From the IMG/VR virus record IMGVR_UViG_3300022752_000160, positions 1-40,122 of that record: DNA of 40,122 nt; one strand, written 5' to 3'. Source of the DNA: a virus. The notes under the pieces are model-generated. The model was not told where the DNA came from, made no database searches, and saw only the letters and a program-made list of their open reading frames with translations. Each line of letters opens with the position of its first letter. Position 1 is the stretch's first letter. Below are positions 8,700 to 15,565 of the stretch, piece by piece. The position numbers were made by a program, and so were the translations under genes.

Positions 8700-8989
8700 C
8701 AGGATGAGATTTTCCTGAGAGCTGCCGCAGCAGGTAATCCAGAAGTGCCAGCGAGCTTATTACATACGCCGCTAAAGTCAAGATGAGTATTGGCAGAGCC
8801 CGTAAGACCCGCGATATCATTGAGAACTCCTACTGTATCTGTATGGTAGGTAGTAACGTTTCTAGCAGCAGCCCATTGGCGTGCAGCCAATGCCATATCT
8901 ACCATTTGTGGATTGAGACGATAAGTGCCACCATTAGCAAGCCGGTTCAATTCTTGATTGAGCGTTGTTCCATCTACTCCGAGTGCCAC
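8699..8989 (-). CDS. Hypothetical virion-module protein (96 aa)
   Basis: A mainly helical protein of 96 residues with no motif I can name. Notable segments are TTLNQELNRLANGGTYRL, MVDMALAARQWAAARNV and a C-terminal Ala-rich end. The GTG start at 8989 is supported by AGGAGA ahead of it. It is the first larger product after the string of small lysine-rich genes and is coupled to the beta-rich 113-residue gene by an ATGA overlap. Function unknown; a structural role is suggested only by the operon. Confidence 0.65.
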   Translation of the reverse strand: MALGVDGTTLNQELNRLANGGTYRLNPQMVDMALAARQWAAARNVTTYHTDTVGVLNDIAGLTGSANTHLDFSGVCNKLAGTSGLPAAAALRKISS

Positions 8990-8999
8990 TTATCTCTCC

Positions 9000-9158
9000 T
9001 TACTTCTTCTTCTTTGCAACTGCTGCGTTATCTACCAAGTTTGGATATGGACGACCAGCCGCTTTAGCACGCTTCTTAGCTGCAGCCTTCTGCGCTGGTG
9101 TCAGTTTCTTTGATGTTTTGTTAGGGGACTTTTTGTCCCAAAATGCCACCTTTTTCAC
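9000..9158 (-). CDS. Small Lys/Ala-rich protein (52 aa)
   Basis: A 52-residue basic protein starting with GTG at 9158, which overlaps the previous stop as GTGA. It contains KLTPAQKAAAKKRAKAAGRP followed by YPNLVDN and a run of lysines. The middle looks like an amphipathic basic helix that could bind nucleic acid. It is one of a chain of tiny basic genes in 9000-10183. No enzymatic function is expected. Internal virion or DNA-condensing roles are speculation from charge and position. Confidence 0.65.
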   Translation of the reverse strand: MKKVAFWDKKSPNKTSKKLTPAQKAAAKKRAKAAGRPYPNLVDNAAVAKKKK

Positions 9159-9421
9159 CACTTCACCTTATCTGCCCAATACGCTGCAGACATCTTGCCT
9201 TTGGCAATGTTCTTAGCGTGACGGGCTTTGAATGATGCTTGGCGCTTTGTAGGCTTCTTATCGCCTGTTACGCCTTGCTGTCCGAATCGTATTGTCTTGA
9301 CCTGAGAACCTTCCTTAGCCACAACAACGTGTGACTTTGTTGGATGGTTTGGCGTGCGCTTAGGTTTATTGAAACCAGAGACTCCAGCCCTAGTTAGTCT
9401 TGAATCCTTCTTGCTTGCCAT
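9155..9421 (-). CDS. Small basic phage protein (88 aa)
   Basis: From the ATG at 9421 it begins MASKKDSRLTRAGVSGFNKP and continues with KRTPNHPTKSHVVVA, TIRFGQQGVTG and a C-terminal KARHAKNIAKGKMSAAYWAD. I recognise this as a conserved small phage family, possibly DUF6321, though I cannot verify the number. An ATG three codons earlier (9430) is also possible. The gene overlaps the end of the preceding small gene by about 30 bases. It is strongly basic and lies in the virion operon between capsid and fibre genes. A nucleic-acid-binding or structural accessory role is inferred. Confidence 0.75.
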   Translation of the reverse strand: MASKKDSRLTRAGVSGFNKPKRTPNHPTKSHVVVAKEGSQVKTIRFGQQGVTGDKKPTKRQASFKARHAKNIAKGKMSAAYWADKVKW

Positions 9422-9542
9422 ATTCTCCATACTTTCCTAGGACAGCACGGATAGTTCCGTTCTTATTCAGACGGACTACCATCCCATCTCTGATGATTAC
9501 AGAATTGAACTTCTCACGTCGACGGTATTGACCCGATGACAT
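9390..9542 (-). CDS. Tiny basic protein (50 aa)
   Basis: Fifty residues starting MSSGQYRRREKFNSVIIRDG and ending in QEGFKTN. It begins with an Arg cluster, then a beta-hairpin-like VVRLNKNGTIRAVLG. The ATG overlaps the stop of the DUF6496-like gene (TAATG), and the 3' end overlaps the start of the following gene. The overlap pattern is the best evidence that it is translated. I do not recognise a family. Confidence 0.55.
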   Translation of the reverse strand: MSSGQYRRREKFNSVIIRDGMVVRLNKNGTIRAVLGKYGEYGKQEGFKTN

Positions 9543-9703
9543 TACTTCTTCTTTTTCTTAGCCTTGCCAGCTTCTGATAGAGCGATAGCAATAGCCTGCT
9601 TGCGGGACTTGACTACTGGTCCCTTCTTGCCTGAGTGAAGAGTTCCACCCTTGAACTCACGCATAACCTTTTCAACCTTTTTGGCTGCGGCTTTCTTCTT
9701 CAT
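9542..9703 (-). CDS. DUF6496-like small basic protein
   Basis: A 53-residue protein containing KVMREFKGGTLHSGKKGP and VKSRKQAIAIALSEAGKA. This is the hallmark of a widespread small phage protein family that I know as DUF6496. The conserved GTLHSG and KSRKQAIAIALSEA blocks are complete. Function is not established; the family is often found among virion genes. Start and stop both overlap neighbours. It is the most securely identified member of the lysine-rich gene string. Confidence 0.85.
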   Translation of the reverse strand: MKKKAAAKKVEKVMREFKGGTLHSGKKGPVVKSRKQAIAIALSEAGKAKKKKK

Positions 9704-9897
9704 TACTTGCCGCCCATTTTCTTTTTCATTCCTGAAACTTTCTTCAGGTTAGGGTTAGCCTTGATTGCTTTCTTGCTGGCTTTGCGAGCACCAGCCGCAA
9801 GGATTGCACCAGCGCGTTCCATCTCAACACCCTGCTTTGCGGCAATTTTCTTTTGAACCGCTTTGAATCCTGGGTGCTTCATTGACTTCTTCGCCAT
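9703..9897 (-). CDS. Small Lys/Ala-rich protein (64 aa)
   Basis: A 64-residue product, MAKKSMKHPGFKAVQKKIAA at the start, then EMERAGAILAAGARKASKKA and a lysine-rich end with GMKKKMGGK. The central block is a familiar feature of small phage proteins whose pattern is (K)HPGFKAVQxxIA plus AGAILAxxARxAS. It is predicted helical, strongly basic and soluble. Overlaps on both sides (TAATG) place it in the coupled string of tiny genes. Function is unknown. Confidence 0.75.
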   Translation of the reverse strand: MAKKSMKHPGFKAVQKKIAAKQGVEMERAGAILAAGARKASKKAIKANPNLKKVSGMKKKMGGK

Positions 9898-10019
9898 TAT
9901 TTTTTGCCCTTCTTCTTGGACTTCTTGCCGTATTCCATTTTGCGCTCTTTAGCACCTTCTGATTTTTCGTGCTTGGCTTTGGCTGCCTTGGACTTATATT
10001 TTTCACCCTTGGCTGACAT
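9897..10019 (-). CDS. Tiny lysine-rich protein (40 aa)
   Basis: Forty residues with roughly 17 lysines or arginines (MSAKGEKYKSKAAKAKHEKS at the start, a KKSKKKGKK end). The ATG overlaps the stop of the 54-residue gene before it, and its own stop overlaps the next start. It has no hydrophobic core and is probably disordered until bound to nucleic acid or another acidic partner. Existence is supported by the seamless TAATG chain rather than by a family match. Confidence 0.6.
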   Translation of the reverse strand: MSAKGEKYKSKAAKAKHEKSEGAKERKMEYGKKSKKKGKK

Positions 10020-10183
10020 TACTTCTGTCCCTTTGGATAGGCTCCGTTAGCGCCACGTTGCAAGTCTTCGTATGACATAAATGGCTTGTCATTTTGTCCT
10101 GCTGGGTACTCTGTGTACCAGCCAGGATGTAGTGCAGGGTTGTACTTATTGTTCTGCAAGTTTGGGTCTTTTTCTTTTGGCAT
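10019..10183 (-). CDS. Small virion-module protein (54 aa)
   Basis: A 54-residue protein with KDPNLQNNKYNPALHPGWYT and NDKPFMSYEDLQRGANGAYP. It is rich in Asn, Pro and Tyr and less basic than its neighbours. An AGGAGT precedes the ATG at 10183. It starts the chain of overlapping tiny genes. Similar short sequences occur beside capsid genes in phages as far as I recall, but I cannot name a family. Confidence 0.65.
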   Translation of the reverse strand: MPKEKDPNLQNNKYNPALHPGWYTEYPAGQNDKPFMSYEDLQRGANGAYPKGQK

Positions 10184-10186
10184 TTC

Positions 10187-10477
10187 TTACTCCTTGAAGG
10201 TAAGTGTATTTCCATCGAATGCTTTACCAGATTCGTTGGATAGTCTGATTGCTGCGTCTATATCTTTTTGCTTGGTAGATATTGGCTCTACTCCCTGCTT
10301 TACAGCAGAGTAATATGATTCCAATTCTTTGTTATCCCGTTTTTCTTTGTCTTTATCCCAGCCTTGCCGAGTAGGGAAGCACCCTGCAAATGCAAAGTTT
10401 GCTGCTTGAAGACAATCAGAGTATGAGTCGTGGTCTTGAGTTTTGCACCCAGAACGACAGTTAGGATTCTTTATCAT
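10187..10477 (-). CDS. Hypothetical protein, Cys-containing (96 aa)
   Basis: A 96-residue protein with four Cys in the first third (NPNCRSGCKTQDHDSYSDC, then FAFAGC). The His and Cys spacing could hold a metal or disulfides. The rest is polar and helical (DKDKEKRDNKELESYYSAV). It lies between the 108-residue gene and the string of tiny basic genes. It is coupled by close spacing to both, with 2 bases to the upstream gene. Function unknown. Confidence 0.65.
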   Translation of the reverse strand: MIKNPNCRSGCKTQDHDSYSDCLQAANFAFAGCFPTRQGWDKDKEKRDNKELESYYSAVKQGVEPISTKQKDIDAAIRLSNESGKAFDGNTLTFKE

Positions 10478-10479
10478 AG

Positions 10480-10806
10480 TTATGTAATCGGTGTTAGGTA
10501 AGAGGAATATCCTGCATCAATAAGAATCTGTGCTTCTGCATTAGTTAGGATGTATTCGTGTCCACCCATATAGCAGGCATCAGCATTTTCAATATCATTT
10601 TGATATGGAGTTTGTACTTCTGTGACAGTGGTTCCATTTACAAGCAATGAATAACCGCGGGGAATGTCAGTGAGATATGGATTAATAGTTCCAGACTGAG
10701 TACCACCATCAATTCTTCTGGCAGCTAGGCGAGCATATGGAGAATAACGATTCTCGTTAATTCCCCACGTTTCCCAACGCCAAGGAGTATTTAGTCTGTA
10801 AGGCAT
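10480..10806 (-). CDS. Hypothetical virion protein downstream of capsid (108 aa)
   Basis: A 108-residue protein starting MPYRLNTPWRWETWGINENR. It has a beta-type middle (GYSLLVNGTTVTEVQTPYQN) and an end with GHEYILTNAEAQILIDAGYS. The last part resembles short loops that tie small phage head or tail proteins to the capsid, but no family is certain. It is the first gene after the major capsid gene, separated by a hairpin at 10835-10858, and has GAAAGG before the ATG. A head-completion or decoration role is a guess from position. Confidence 0.65.
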   Translation of the reverse strand: MPYRLNTPWRWETWGINENRYSPYARLAARRIDGGTQSGTINPYLTDIPRGYSLLVNGTTVTEVQTPYQNDIENADACYMGGHEYILTNAEAQILIDAGYSSYLTPIT

Positions 10807-10834
10807 AGTTTCCTTTCATAGCGAACCCACCACC

Positions 10835-10858
10835 AGGCAGAGTTTCAAGGCTCTGCCT
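10835..10858 (-). terminator. Stem-loop after the major capsid gene (attenuator-like)
   Basis: An 8-bp perfect stem (10835-10842 with 10851-10858) and an 8-base loop lie 14 bases after the capsid stop. No T-run follows on the minus strand, so a partial terminator or an mRNA-stabilising hairpin is more likely than a full stop. Placement right after the capsid gene fits raised capsid mRNA relative to downstream genes. Confidence 0.5.
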
Positions 10859-10871
10859 GATAGTCAATCAA

Positions 10872-11807
10872 CTAGGAGATTGAAGATGCTGTCTCGATGC
10901 GGTATAGAGCCGCTTCACGGAGACGAGCAAAGCCACCGAAGTAGTACCAACCGATGGTGCGGAAACGACGGAGTGCGTCGATTTCTGGACCGATGACGGT
11001 TGAGATGTCGGCTGCTTGTGCTTCAGCAAGTGCTTCACGTCCGGCAACAACTGCCTTGTAAAGTGTAACTGCTGGAGATGCACCGTTAGATGCTGAGAGA
11101 ACACGAGGTGTCTCAACAACGAACGCACCTTCGATTACGCCGACTGCACCAGCCACGAATGGTGTGCGCTCAACGTACTTGGTGAGTTCTTGGAATCCAC
11201 CGGTACCAGCTTCAGCACGAAGGTCTGCAGACTGACGTGGGTGGAGGTAAGCTGCATAGAGCTCGCCAATGCGAGGAACAGCCTTGTTGGTGCGGAGCTG
11301 TACAACAGCTTCGCGGATATCAGCAACGGACATTGTTCCAGATGCTGTGACGCCTGAAGCGCCTGTTGCGGTGCCACCGTAGATTACGTTTGTTCCGCCA
11401 GTGAGAACGTTAGCTACAACTACGTCGATAGAATCGGCTGCGTTGTAAGCAATAACGTCTGCAAGAGCAGCGTCAACGTCGTTGAACGATGTGAGGTTCA
11501 ACTTCTTGGTGGTTGTTACTGCGTTACCATATTCATTCAAGGTAACGGTAACCTGAGATGGGTTACCAAATGCAACGGAGGAAACGTCTGTTGATTCTGA
11601 CAAAGTACCAGTCTGTGTGTTCAAGTCTGAGTAGATGGAGAATACAACTGACGAACCTGGCATAGCCTGTTGCACTGGCTTTACGTCAGCAAGCGCACGC
11701 ATCACAGGGATGGAGCGGAGTGCCATACGTACATACTGGTCATATGCTGTTTTTACGAGATTGGAAATATCCGATGTCGTAGTCAGCGTACCCGTAGGAA
11801 TTGCCAC
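10872..11807 (-). CDS. Major capsid protein, N4-gp56-like
   Basis: A 311-residue protein that forms the icosahedral shell. The N-terminal helix region (ISNLVKTAYDQYVRMALRSI) and the strand pattern VTVTLNEYGNAVTTTKKLNL fit the N4-gp56 type of HK97-fold capsid protein. The following segment DVIAYNAADSIDVVVANVLT is the corresponding long helix. YLHPRQSADLR and GVIEGAFVVETPRVL fill the usual P-domain and C-terminal positions. The GTG start at 11807 has AAAGG upstream. The scaffold-like gene lies directly before it, which is the normal order. A hairpin follows the gene. N4-gp56 assignment rests on pattern; a capsid role is secure. Confidence 0.88.
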   Translation of the reverse strand: MAIPTGTLTTTSDISNLVKTAYDQYVRMALRSIPVMRALADVKPVQQAMPGSSVVFSIYSDLNTQTGTLSESTDVSSVAFGNPSQVTVTLNEYGNAVTTTKKLNLTSFNDVDAALADVIAYNAADSIDVVVANVLTGGTNVIYGGTATGASGVTASGTMSVADIREAVVQLRTNKAVPRIGELYAAYLHPRQSADLRAEAGTGGFQELTKYVERTPFVAGAVGVIEGAFVVETPRVLSASNGASPAVTLYKAVVAGREALAEAQAADISTVIGPEIDALRRFRTIGWYYFGGFARLREAALYRIETASSIS

Positions 11808-11834
11808 TTTAGTGCCTTTCGGTTAGGTTCGGAA

Positions 11835-12305
11835 TTAGAGTCCAGACTGCCGAATGATTTCATCCAACTCTTCACGGCTTGTTGCATTCATCAACTTCTG
11901 ATGAACTTCTGCTTGGAACTCAGGAGTATTTCCTGTTTCTACAGCATTAGTCATTCGTTGATATGCAGCCGCTTGTCTTGGGTCCACATTCGGTGTTGCC
12001 TGGGTCGACTGGGTTTGTACACCAAATACATCGGCATAGTCTTCCAGCCATTTTGATACAGACTCCTCAGTTGGGTCTATATCCTGTGGGATAAATGAAG
12101 CAATTTTGCTATTTACCCCGCGACTTGCGAGGGCATCTTTGATTGCTCGTTCTCGATTTGCTTTAGCAAGGTTTTCATACTGTGCTTTAAGTTCAGCCAG
12201 TTCCTTGTCTTTTTGTTTTGTTGCTTTACGCAACTGTTTGACGAGGTTATCTCCATCATTTGATGGTGAATCAAAGTCGTCATCTTCGTAGTCGTAGTTG
12301 GACAT
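11835..12305 (-). CDS. Capsid scaffolding protein
   Basis: A 156-residue acidic protein. After a disordered Asp-rich N-terminus comes a coiled coil (about residues 20-55, with LRKATKQKDKELAELKAQYE). Then follow SFIPQDIDPTEESVSKWLED, a polar linker and a C-terminal helical hook, LMNATSREELDEIIRQSGL. This composition and the position immediately upstream of the major capsid gene are typical for phage scaffolds that guide prohead assembly and are then removed. The ATG at 12305 has GGAGAAGGA ahead. No protease gene is seen nearby. Confidence 0.85.
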   Translation of the reverse strand: MSNYDYEDDDFDSPSNDGDNLVKQLRKATKQKDKELAELKAQYENLAKANRERAIKDALASRGVNSKIASFIPQDIDPTEESVSKWLEDYADVFGVQTQSTQATPNVDPRQAAAYQRMTNAVETGNTPEFQAEVHQKLMNATSREELDEIIRQSGL

Positions 12306-12343
12306 AGAGTCCTTCTCCCTTTATTAGTTGGTTTCGTAGACCA

Positions 12344-12370
12344 CATACAGATTCGGGGATTGTCTGTATG
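12344..12370. promoter_or_regulatory. Inverted repeat upstream of the scaffold gene
   Basis: An 8-bp inverted repeat (CATACAGA at 12344-12351 and TCTGTATG at 12363-12370) lies about 40 bases upstream of the scaffold start, in the 120-base gap. It could be an operator, an mRNA hairpin or part of a promoter for scaffold and capsid. No clear -35/-10 pair is visible. Confidence 0.35.
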
Positions 12371-12396
12371 GCTTCTACTCCTGGTTTTCTTTCTCT

Positions 12397-12420
12397 CTAA
12401 CGGACCAGTCGCCCCGTTAG
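12397..12420 (-). terminator. Stem-loop between the 469-aa gene and scaffold
   Basis: A 7-bp stem CTAACGG/CCGTTAG with a 10-base loop begins 6 bases beyond the stop of the 469-residue gene. No T-run follows on the minus strand. It may be a weak terminator or RNA-stability element that separates the ejection-protein genes from the heavily expressed scaffold and capsid genes. Confidence 0.4.
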
Positions 12421-12425
12421 TAGGC

Positions 12426-13835
12426 CTAGAATTGCCCTGCTCGTTCGCGGGCTAGTGCGCTTCCTGCTCTACCTACTTGACCAGAGAACTGTGCAGTCTC
12501 TAGTTCAGTAAGTTTCTTGCGCTTGGCTGCTGCTTCTGCAGCACCTGGTGTACCAAAAACTTCTGATTCAGCAGTGGCTTGAGTAAATGGTCCCATTCCC
12601 TGCTTGGCATAAATGTCTGCAAGTTTAGTTGCTCGTGGCAATAGTCCAGCGATTGCTTGATAACCTTGACGTGCAGTCTCACCAGTAACTCCGTATCTCT
12701 GGAGTTCTTCTGCTCGTGATAGTCCTGTTGCAAGACCTGCTTGTAAAGCACCAGCACCAATCTCAGCAGCGGTTACCTTACGCTTGATATTGGTAAGTGC
12801 TTGCTGTGGGTCAAGAGTATAGGCAAGGATATCGCCATTAGTAATATCTGGATAGAACTCGCGTAGTGCTCGTGATACTTCTGGAGCAGCGTTGATAACG
12901 CGGTTCTGTGCAGTGGCAATACGGTCCTCTAATTCAGCGGCTGATACATCACCGGCAATGAACTTCTCAAATCCTGGTTGAGCTCCCATATCTCCACGTG
13001 TATAATATGAAGCAGGTAAGCCATAATTACGCATTACATTTTGATACTGGTCTTCAAGAGCAATATACTCAGCTTCAGATAAGGCTCTTAAGCCTTTATT
13101 GATGCGTTGTGAATTGGCAGCAAAACGCTTTTTGTAAGCATCGGTATCGCGTAAACGGAGTGTAAATTCAGATGGTGATATCCCAGTTTCGATTAAGCCT
13201 TTTAATGGTTCAACCAAAGAACCTAATCCATAACTAGCAAATTGTTGATAAAGCAAATCATAGGCAGATTTACGTTCTGCATAACCAGCCGAGCCAGGTC
13301 CATACTTTACTGTTACGCTAGATGGATTACTTACTATAGTTGAGCCACCAGTAGATGGAGTTCCACCACCTGGAAATCCTCCAAAAAAACCCGATGTACC
13401 ACCAGCACTTGCAGGTTGTCCATAGGAAACATTCATACCAGAACTGATTCCCATATTTCTTGCTTGTTCTGCAGTTATGGTTGGGTCGATAGCAACTCCA
13501 CCACGAGCAGAACCGCCTTCTCCTTGGCGAAGAATAATCTCACCAGACTTAGGGTCAATGGCATAGCCAGTAGTTCTTTGTGCAGCAATGTCATTAGGGC
13601 TTGTATCTTTTAGTTTTCTGGCAGTTCCATCTGGATTATAGCCAACAAGAGCACCACGAACATTTTCTGGTAGTGCATCAAATGAACCAGTAACAATCCA
13701 AGGAATGACGGTTTCACCTGTTGCGCCAACAGCTCCACTCGTCATAGTGGTTGTTGCTTTGGTTGGGTCAAATTCAACTCCAGGACCACGATTTACTGGT
13801 CCACCCATACGTAATGGGTCTTCTGCTTCAGCCAT
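12426..13835 (-). CDS. Internal virion protein (469 aa)
   Basis: The N-terminal third is low-complexity, with many Gly, Ser and Pro (GFFGGFPGGGTPSTGG). The remainder is helical, starting near residue 190 with YAERKSAYDLLYQQFASYG, then TLRLRDTDAYKKRFAANSQR and LSEAEYIALEDQYQNVMRNY. The LRDTDAYKKRF block resembles LTKTDAYKNDL in the 322-residue neighbour, suggesting related helical modules. I know this style from proteins lying between portal and capsid in short-tailed phages, where they form the inner core or are ejected with DNA. No catalytic site is evident. The run 12426-20868 appears to be one functional set. Confidence 0.65.
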   Translation of the reverse strand: MAEAEDPLRMGGPVNRGPGVEFDPTKATTTMTSGAVGATGETVIPWIVTGSFDALPENVRGALVGYNPDGTARKLKDTSPNDIAAQRTTGYAIDPKSGEIILRQGEGGSARGGVAIDPTITAEQARNMGISSGMNVSYGQPASAGGTSGFFGGFPGGGTPSTGGSTIVSNPSSVTVKYGPGSAGYAERKSAYDLLYQQFASYGLGSLVEPLKGLIETGISPSEFTLRLRDTDAYKKRFAANSQRINKGLRALSEAEYIALEDQYQNVMRNYGLPASYYTRGDMGAQPGFEKFIAGDVSAAELEDRIATAQNRVINAAPEVSRALREFYPDITNGDILAYTLDPQQALTNIKRKVTAAEIGAGALQAGLATGLSRAEELQRYGVTGETARQGYQAIAGLLPRATKLADIYAKQGMGPFTQATAESEVFGTPGAAEAAAKRKKLTELETAQFSGQVGRAGSALARERAGQF

Positions 13836-13841
13836 TTATCA

Positions 13842-14810
13842 TCACCCCTGGAATCCAAAGTCGCGGAGTATCTGTAACGCAGCAGTAGATACATCCTGTC
13901 GAGCATTATCTGTGTATTGCCAACGTGGGTCCTTACGGAGCGCACGCTTAAAGTCAAAGATTGACATTTCCTTGTCACCTGCATATGCCTGTTGGAGCGT
14001 AGGGTCATTTAACTTGATTGAGTCAGGAGTTAATTCCAATACTGTTGCCATAGCGCTACGGTATGGAGCATAGACGTTAGCCAAATCTAAACCTTGGTCA
14101 AGGTACTGTCCAATTTTTTCCGGCAAACCTAACTTAGCCTGAGCTCTAATAAGACGAGCAAAGTCATTGATTGACTCACCCTTGGCAATACGCTGTAGCC
14201 AGTCATCAATCTGACCAGCAAAGTCTCTATCAAGATTAAATCCATTATTAAAAGCTACTGTACGTAGTTTAGCCAAAGCATCTGCTGCTTCTCCAGCAGC
14301 ACCTGTTGCAGTAATCTTGCCTGATAGTTCATCAAGGATTACGTTATCTTCTACGCCAGCAAGATAGTACTTATCTTCAAGAGTCTTATCATCTGGCGGG
14401 GTAATACCTTTTGCAACTAGAGCTTTCTTGATACGGACAAGGAATGAGTTCAGGTCATTCTTATAGGCATCAGTCTTAGTAAGTTTCTTAAAGTACTTAT
14501 TCTGCTCAGTTGAATCTAACTGCATCCACTCCGTAGCATTAAGTAAATCAAGAGCAAGAGCTTCATTACCTGTTAGGTATGCTTGATAAACTTCCCATAG
14601 GCCGCCTTTTGCATTTGGCTTGCCATATTTGGGGTCAAAAAGAAGTGCTGCTCCAATACCTTTGGCAGCAAGAAGTGCCTTTACTTTTTCTTCAGTCTGC
14701 TTCTTTGCTACTTCAGCAGCAAGGGTTCCTGATGCTTTGATTCCAGAAATTAAAGTTTTTTCATCTACTGTAGGAGGAGTCCCAAGAATCGTATCTTTTG
14801 GCTCTGCCAT
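13842..14810 (-). CDS. Internal virion protein (322 aa)
   Basis: A mostly helical protein of 322 residues. It has EKVKALLAAKGIGAALLFDP near the N-terminus, then FKKLTKTDAYKNDLNSFL and LIRAQAKLGLPEKIGQYLDQ. A C-terminal part with SIFDFKRALRKDPRWQYTDN closes it. Large numbers of short helices with Tyr and Phe contacts and no secretion signal suit a core or ejection protein. It starts at the stop of the 251-residue gene and is followed 7 bases later by the 469-residue gene. The call is from context and architecture only. Confidence 0.65.
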   Translation of the reverse strand: MAEPKDTILGTPPTVDEKTLISGIKASGTLAAEVAKKQTEEKVKALLAAKGIGAALLFDPKYGKPNAKGGLWEVYQAYLTGNEALALDLLNATEWMQLDSTEQNKYFKKLTKTDAYKNDLNSFLVRIKKALVAKGITPPDDKTLEDKYYLAGVEDNVILDELSGKITATGAAGEAADALAKLRTVAFNNGFNLDRDFAGQIDDWLQRIAKGESINDFARLIRAQAKLGLPEKIGQYLDQGLDLANVYAPYRSAMATVLELTPDSIKLNDPTLQQAYAGDKEMSIFDFKRALRKDPRWQYTDNARQDVSTAALQILRDFGFQG

Positions 14811-15565
14811 TATTGACCGCCTCCCATCTTGCTAAAAAGCCAACTTGTAAAATCAATACGCTTCTTACGCTCTAATGCTTCTGGGTCTGCAGCTTGAAGA
14901 GCCTGTGTGGTTTGGGAAGCAATTTGCTCTTGGGAAAATCCAGGAGTCTGGGTTACCAATGTTTCTTTCTTACCAGTCTTAGGGTTCTTTACGACTGTAC
15001 TTGTGGTAACAATACCCTTGCTAATCATATCGTTGATATTCTTATTAAGGTTTTTATACCAGTCAGCCTGCTTGTCTTCTTCAGTAATGGAGCGTCCAAG
15101 TACATTTACGGCAAGGGCATCAATGTTCTTAGCCACAGTCTCTGGCGCAGTTTGATACACCTGACGTGTAGGAATGTTTTCCTTTGGAGCACCTGTGCTT
15201 ATTCTTAACTTTGCCGCACTGCGTAGTAGGTCTTCAACTGACACTGCTTTGGCATTTGGGTCAGCGGCGTTATTCAGATTTTCTACAGTTCTTGTTATCC
15301 AGGCACCTAGCAAAGCTGGGTCGTTATATGTTTTTCCAGTTGCTTGTTTTACAGCACCACGAATGAGTGAGTATAGTTTTGGATTCTGAGTTACCAATGA
15401 AGTGACATACTTATTAACATCACTTGGTATAAGGTATCTATCTGTTCCAAATCCAAGCTTTACTCCTGCTTTTGAGTCTTTACCTTGCTGACTTGCTCCA
15501 CCCCAATTAACTGTAGGTATAGATGGTTTAGGTGTTGGACTTGCACTCGGTGTGGTGAAACTCAT
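14810..15565 (-). CDS. Internal virion protein (251 aa)
   Basis: The first 35 residues are Pro/Ser/Thr-rich and flexible. They are followed by a helical domain (YLIPSDVNKYVTSLVTQNPK, TRTVENLNNAADPNAKAVSV) and a C-terminal helix that ends in FTSWLFSKMGGGQ. The ATG overlaps the end of the giant 1768-residue gene. No motif gives an activity. I place it with the 322- and 469-residue products as a virion core or ejection set, since it is transcribed between the giant protein and the scaffold. Confidence 0.65.
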   Translation of the reverse strand: MSFTTPSASPTPKPSIPTVNWGGASQQGKDSKAGVKLGFGTDRYLIPSDVNKYVTSLVTQNPKLYSLIRGAVKQATGKTYNDPALLGAWITRTVENLNNAADPNAKAVSVEDLLRSAAKLRISTGAPKENIPTRQVYQTAPETVAKNIDALAVNVLGRSITEEDKQADWYKNLNKNINDMISKGIVTTSTVVKNPKTGKKETLVTQTPGFSQEQIASQTTQALQAADPEALERKKRIDFTSWLFSKMGGGQ

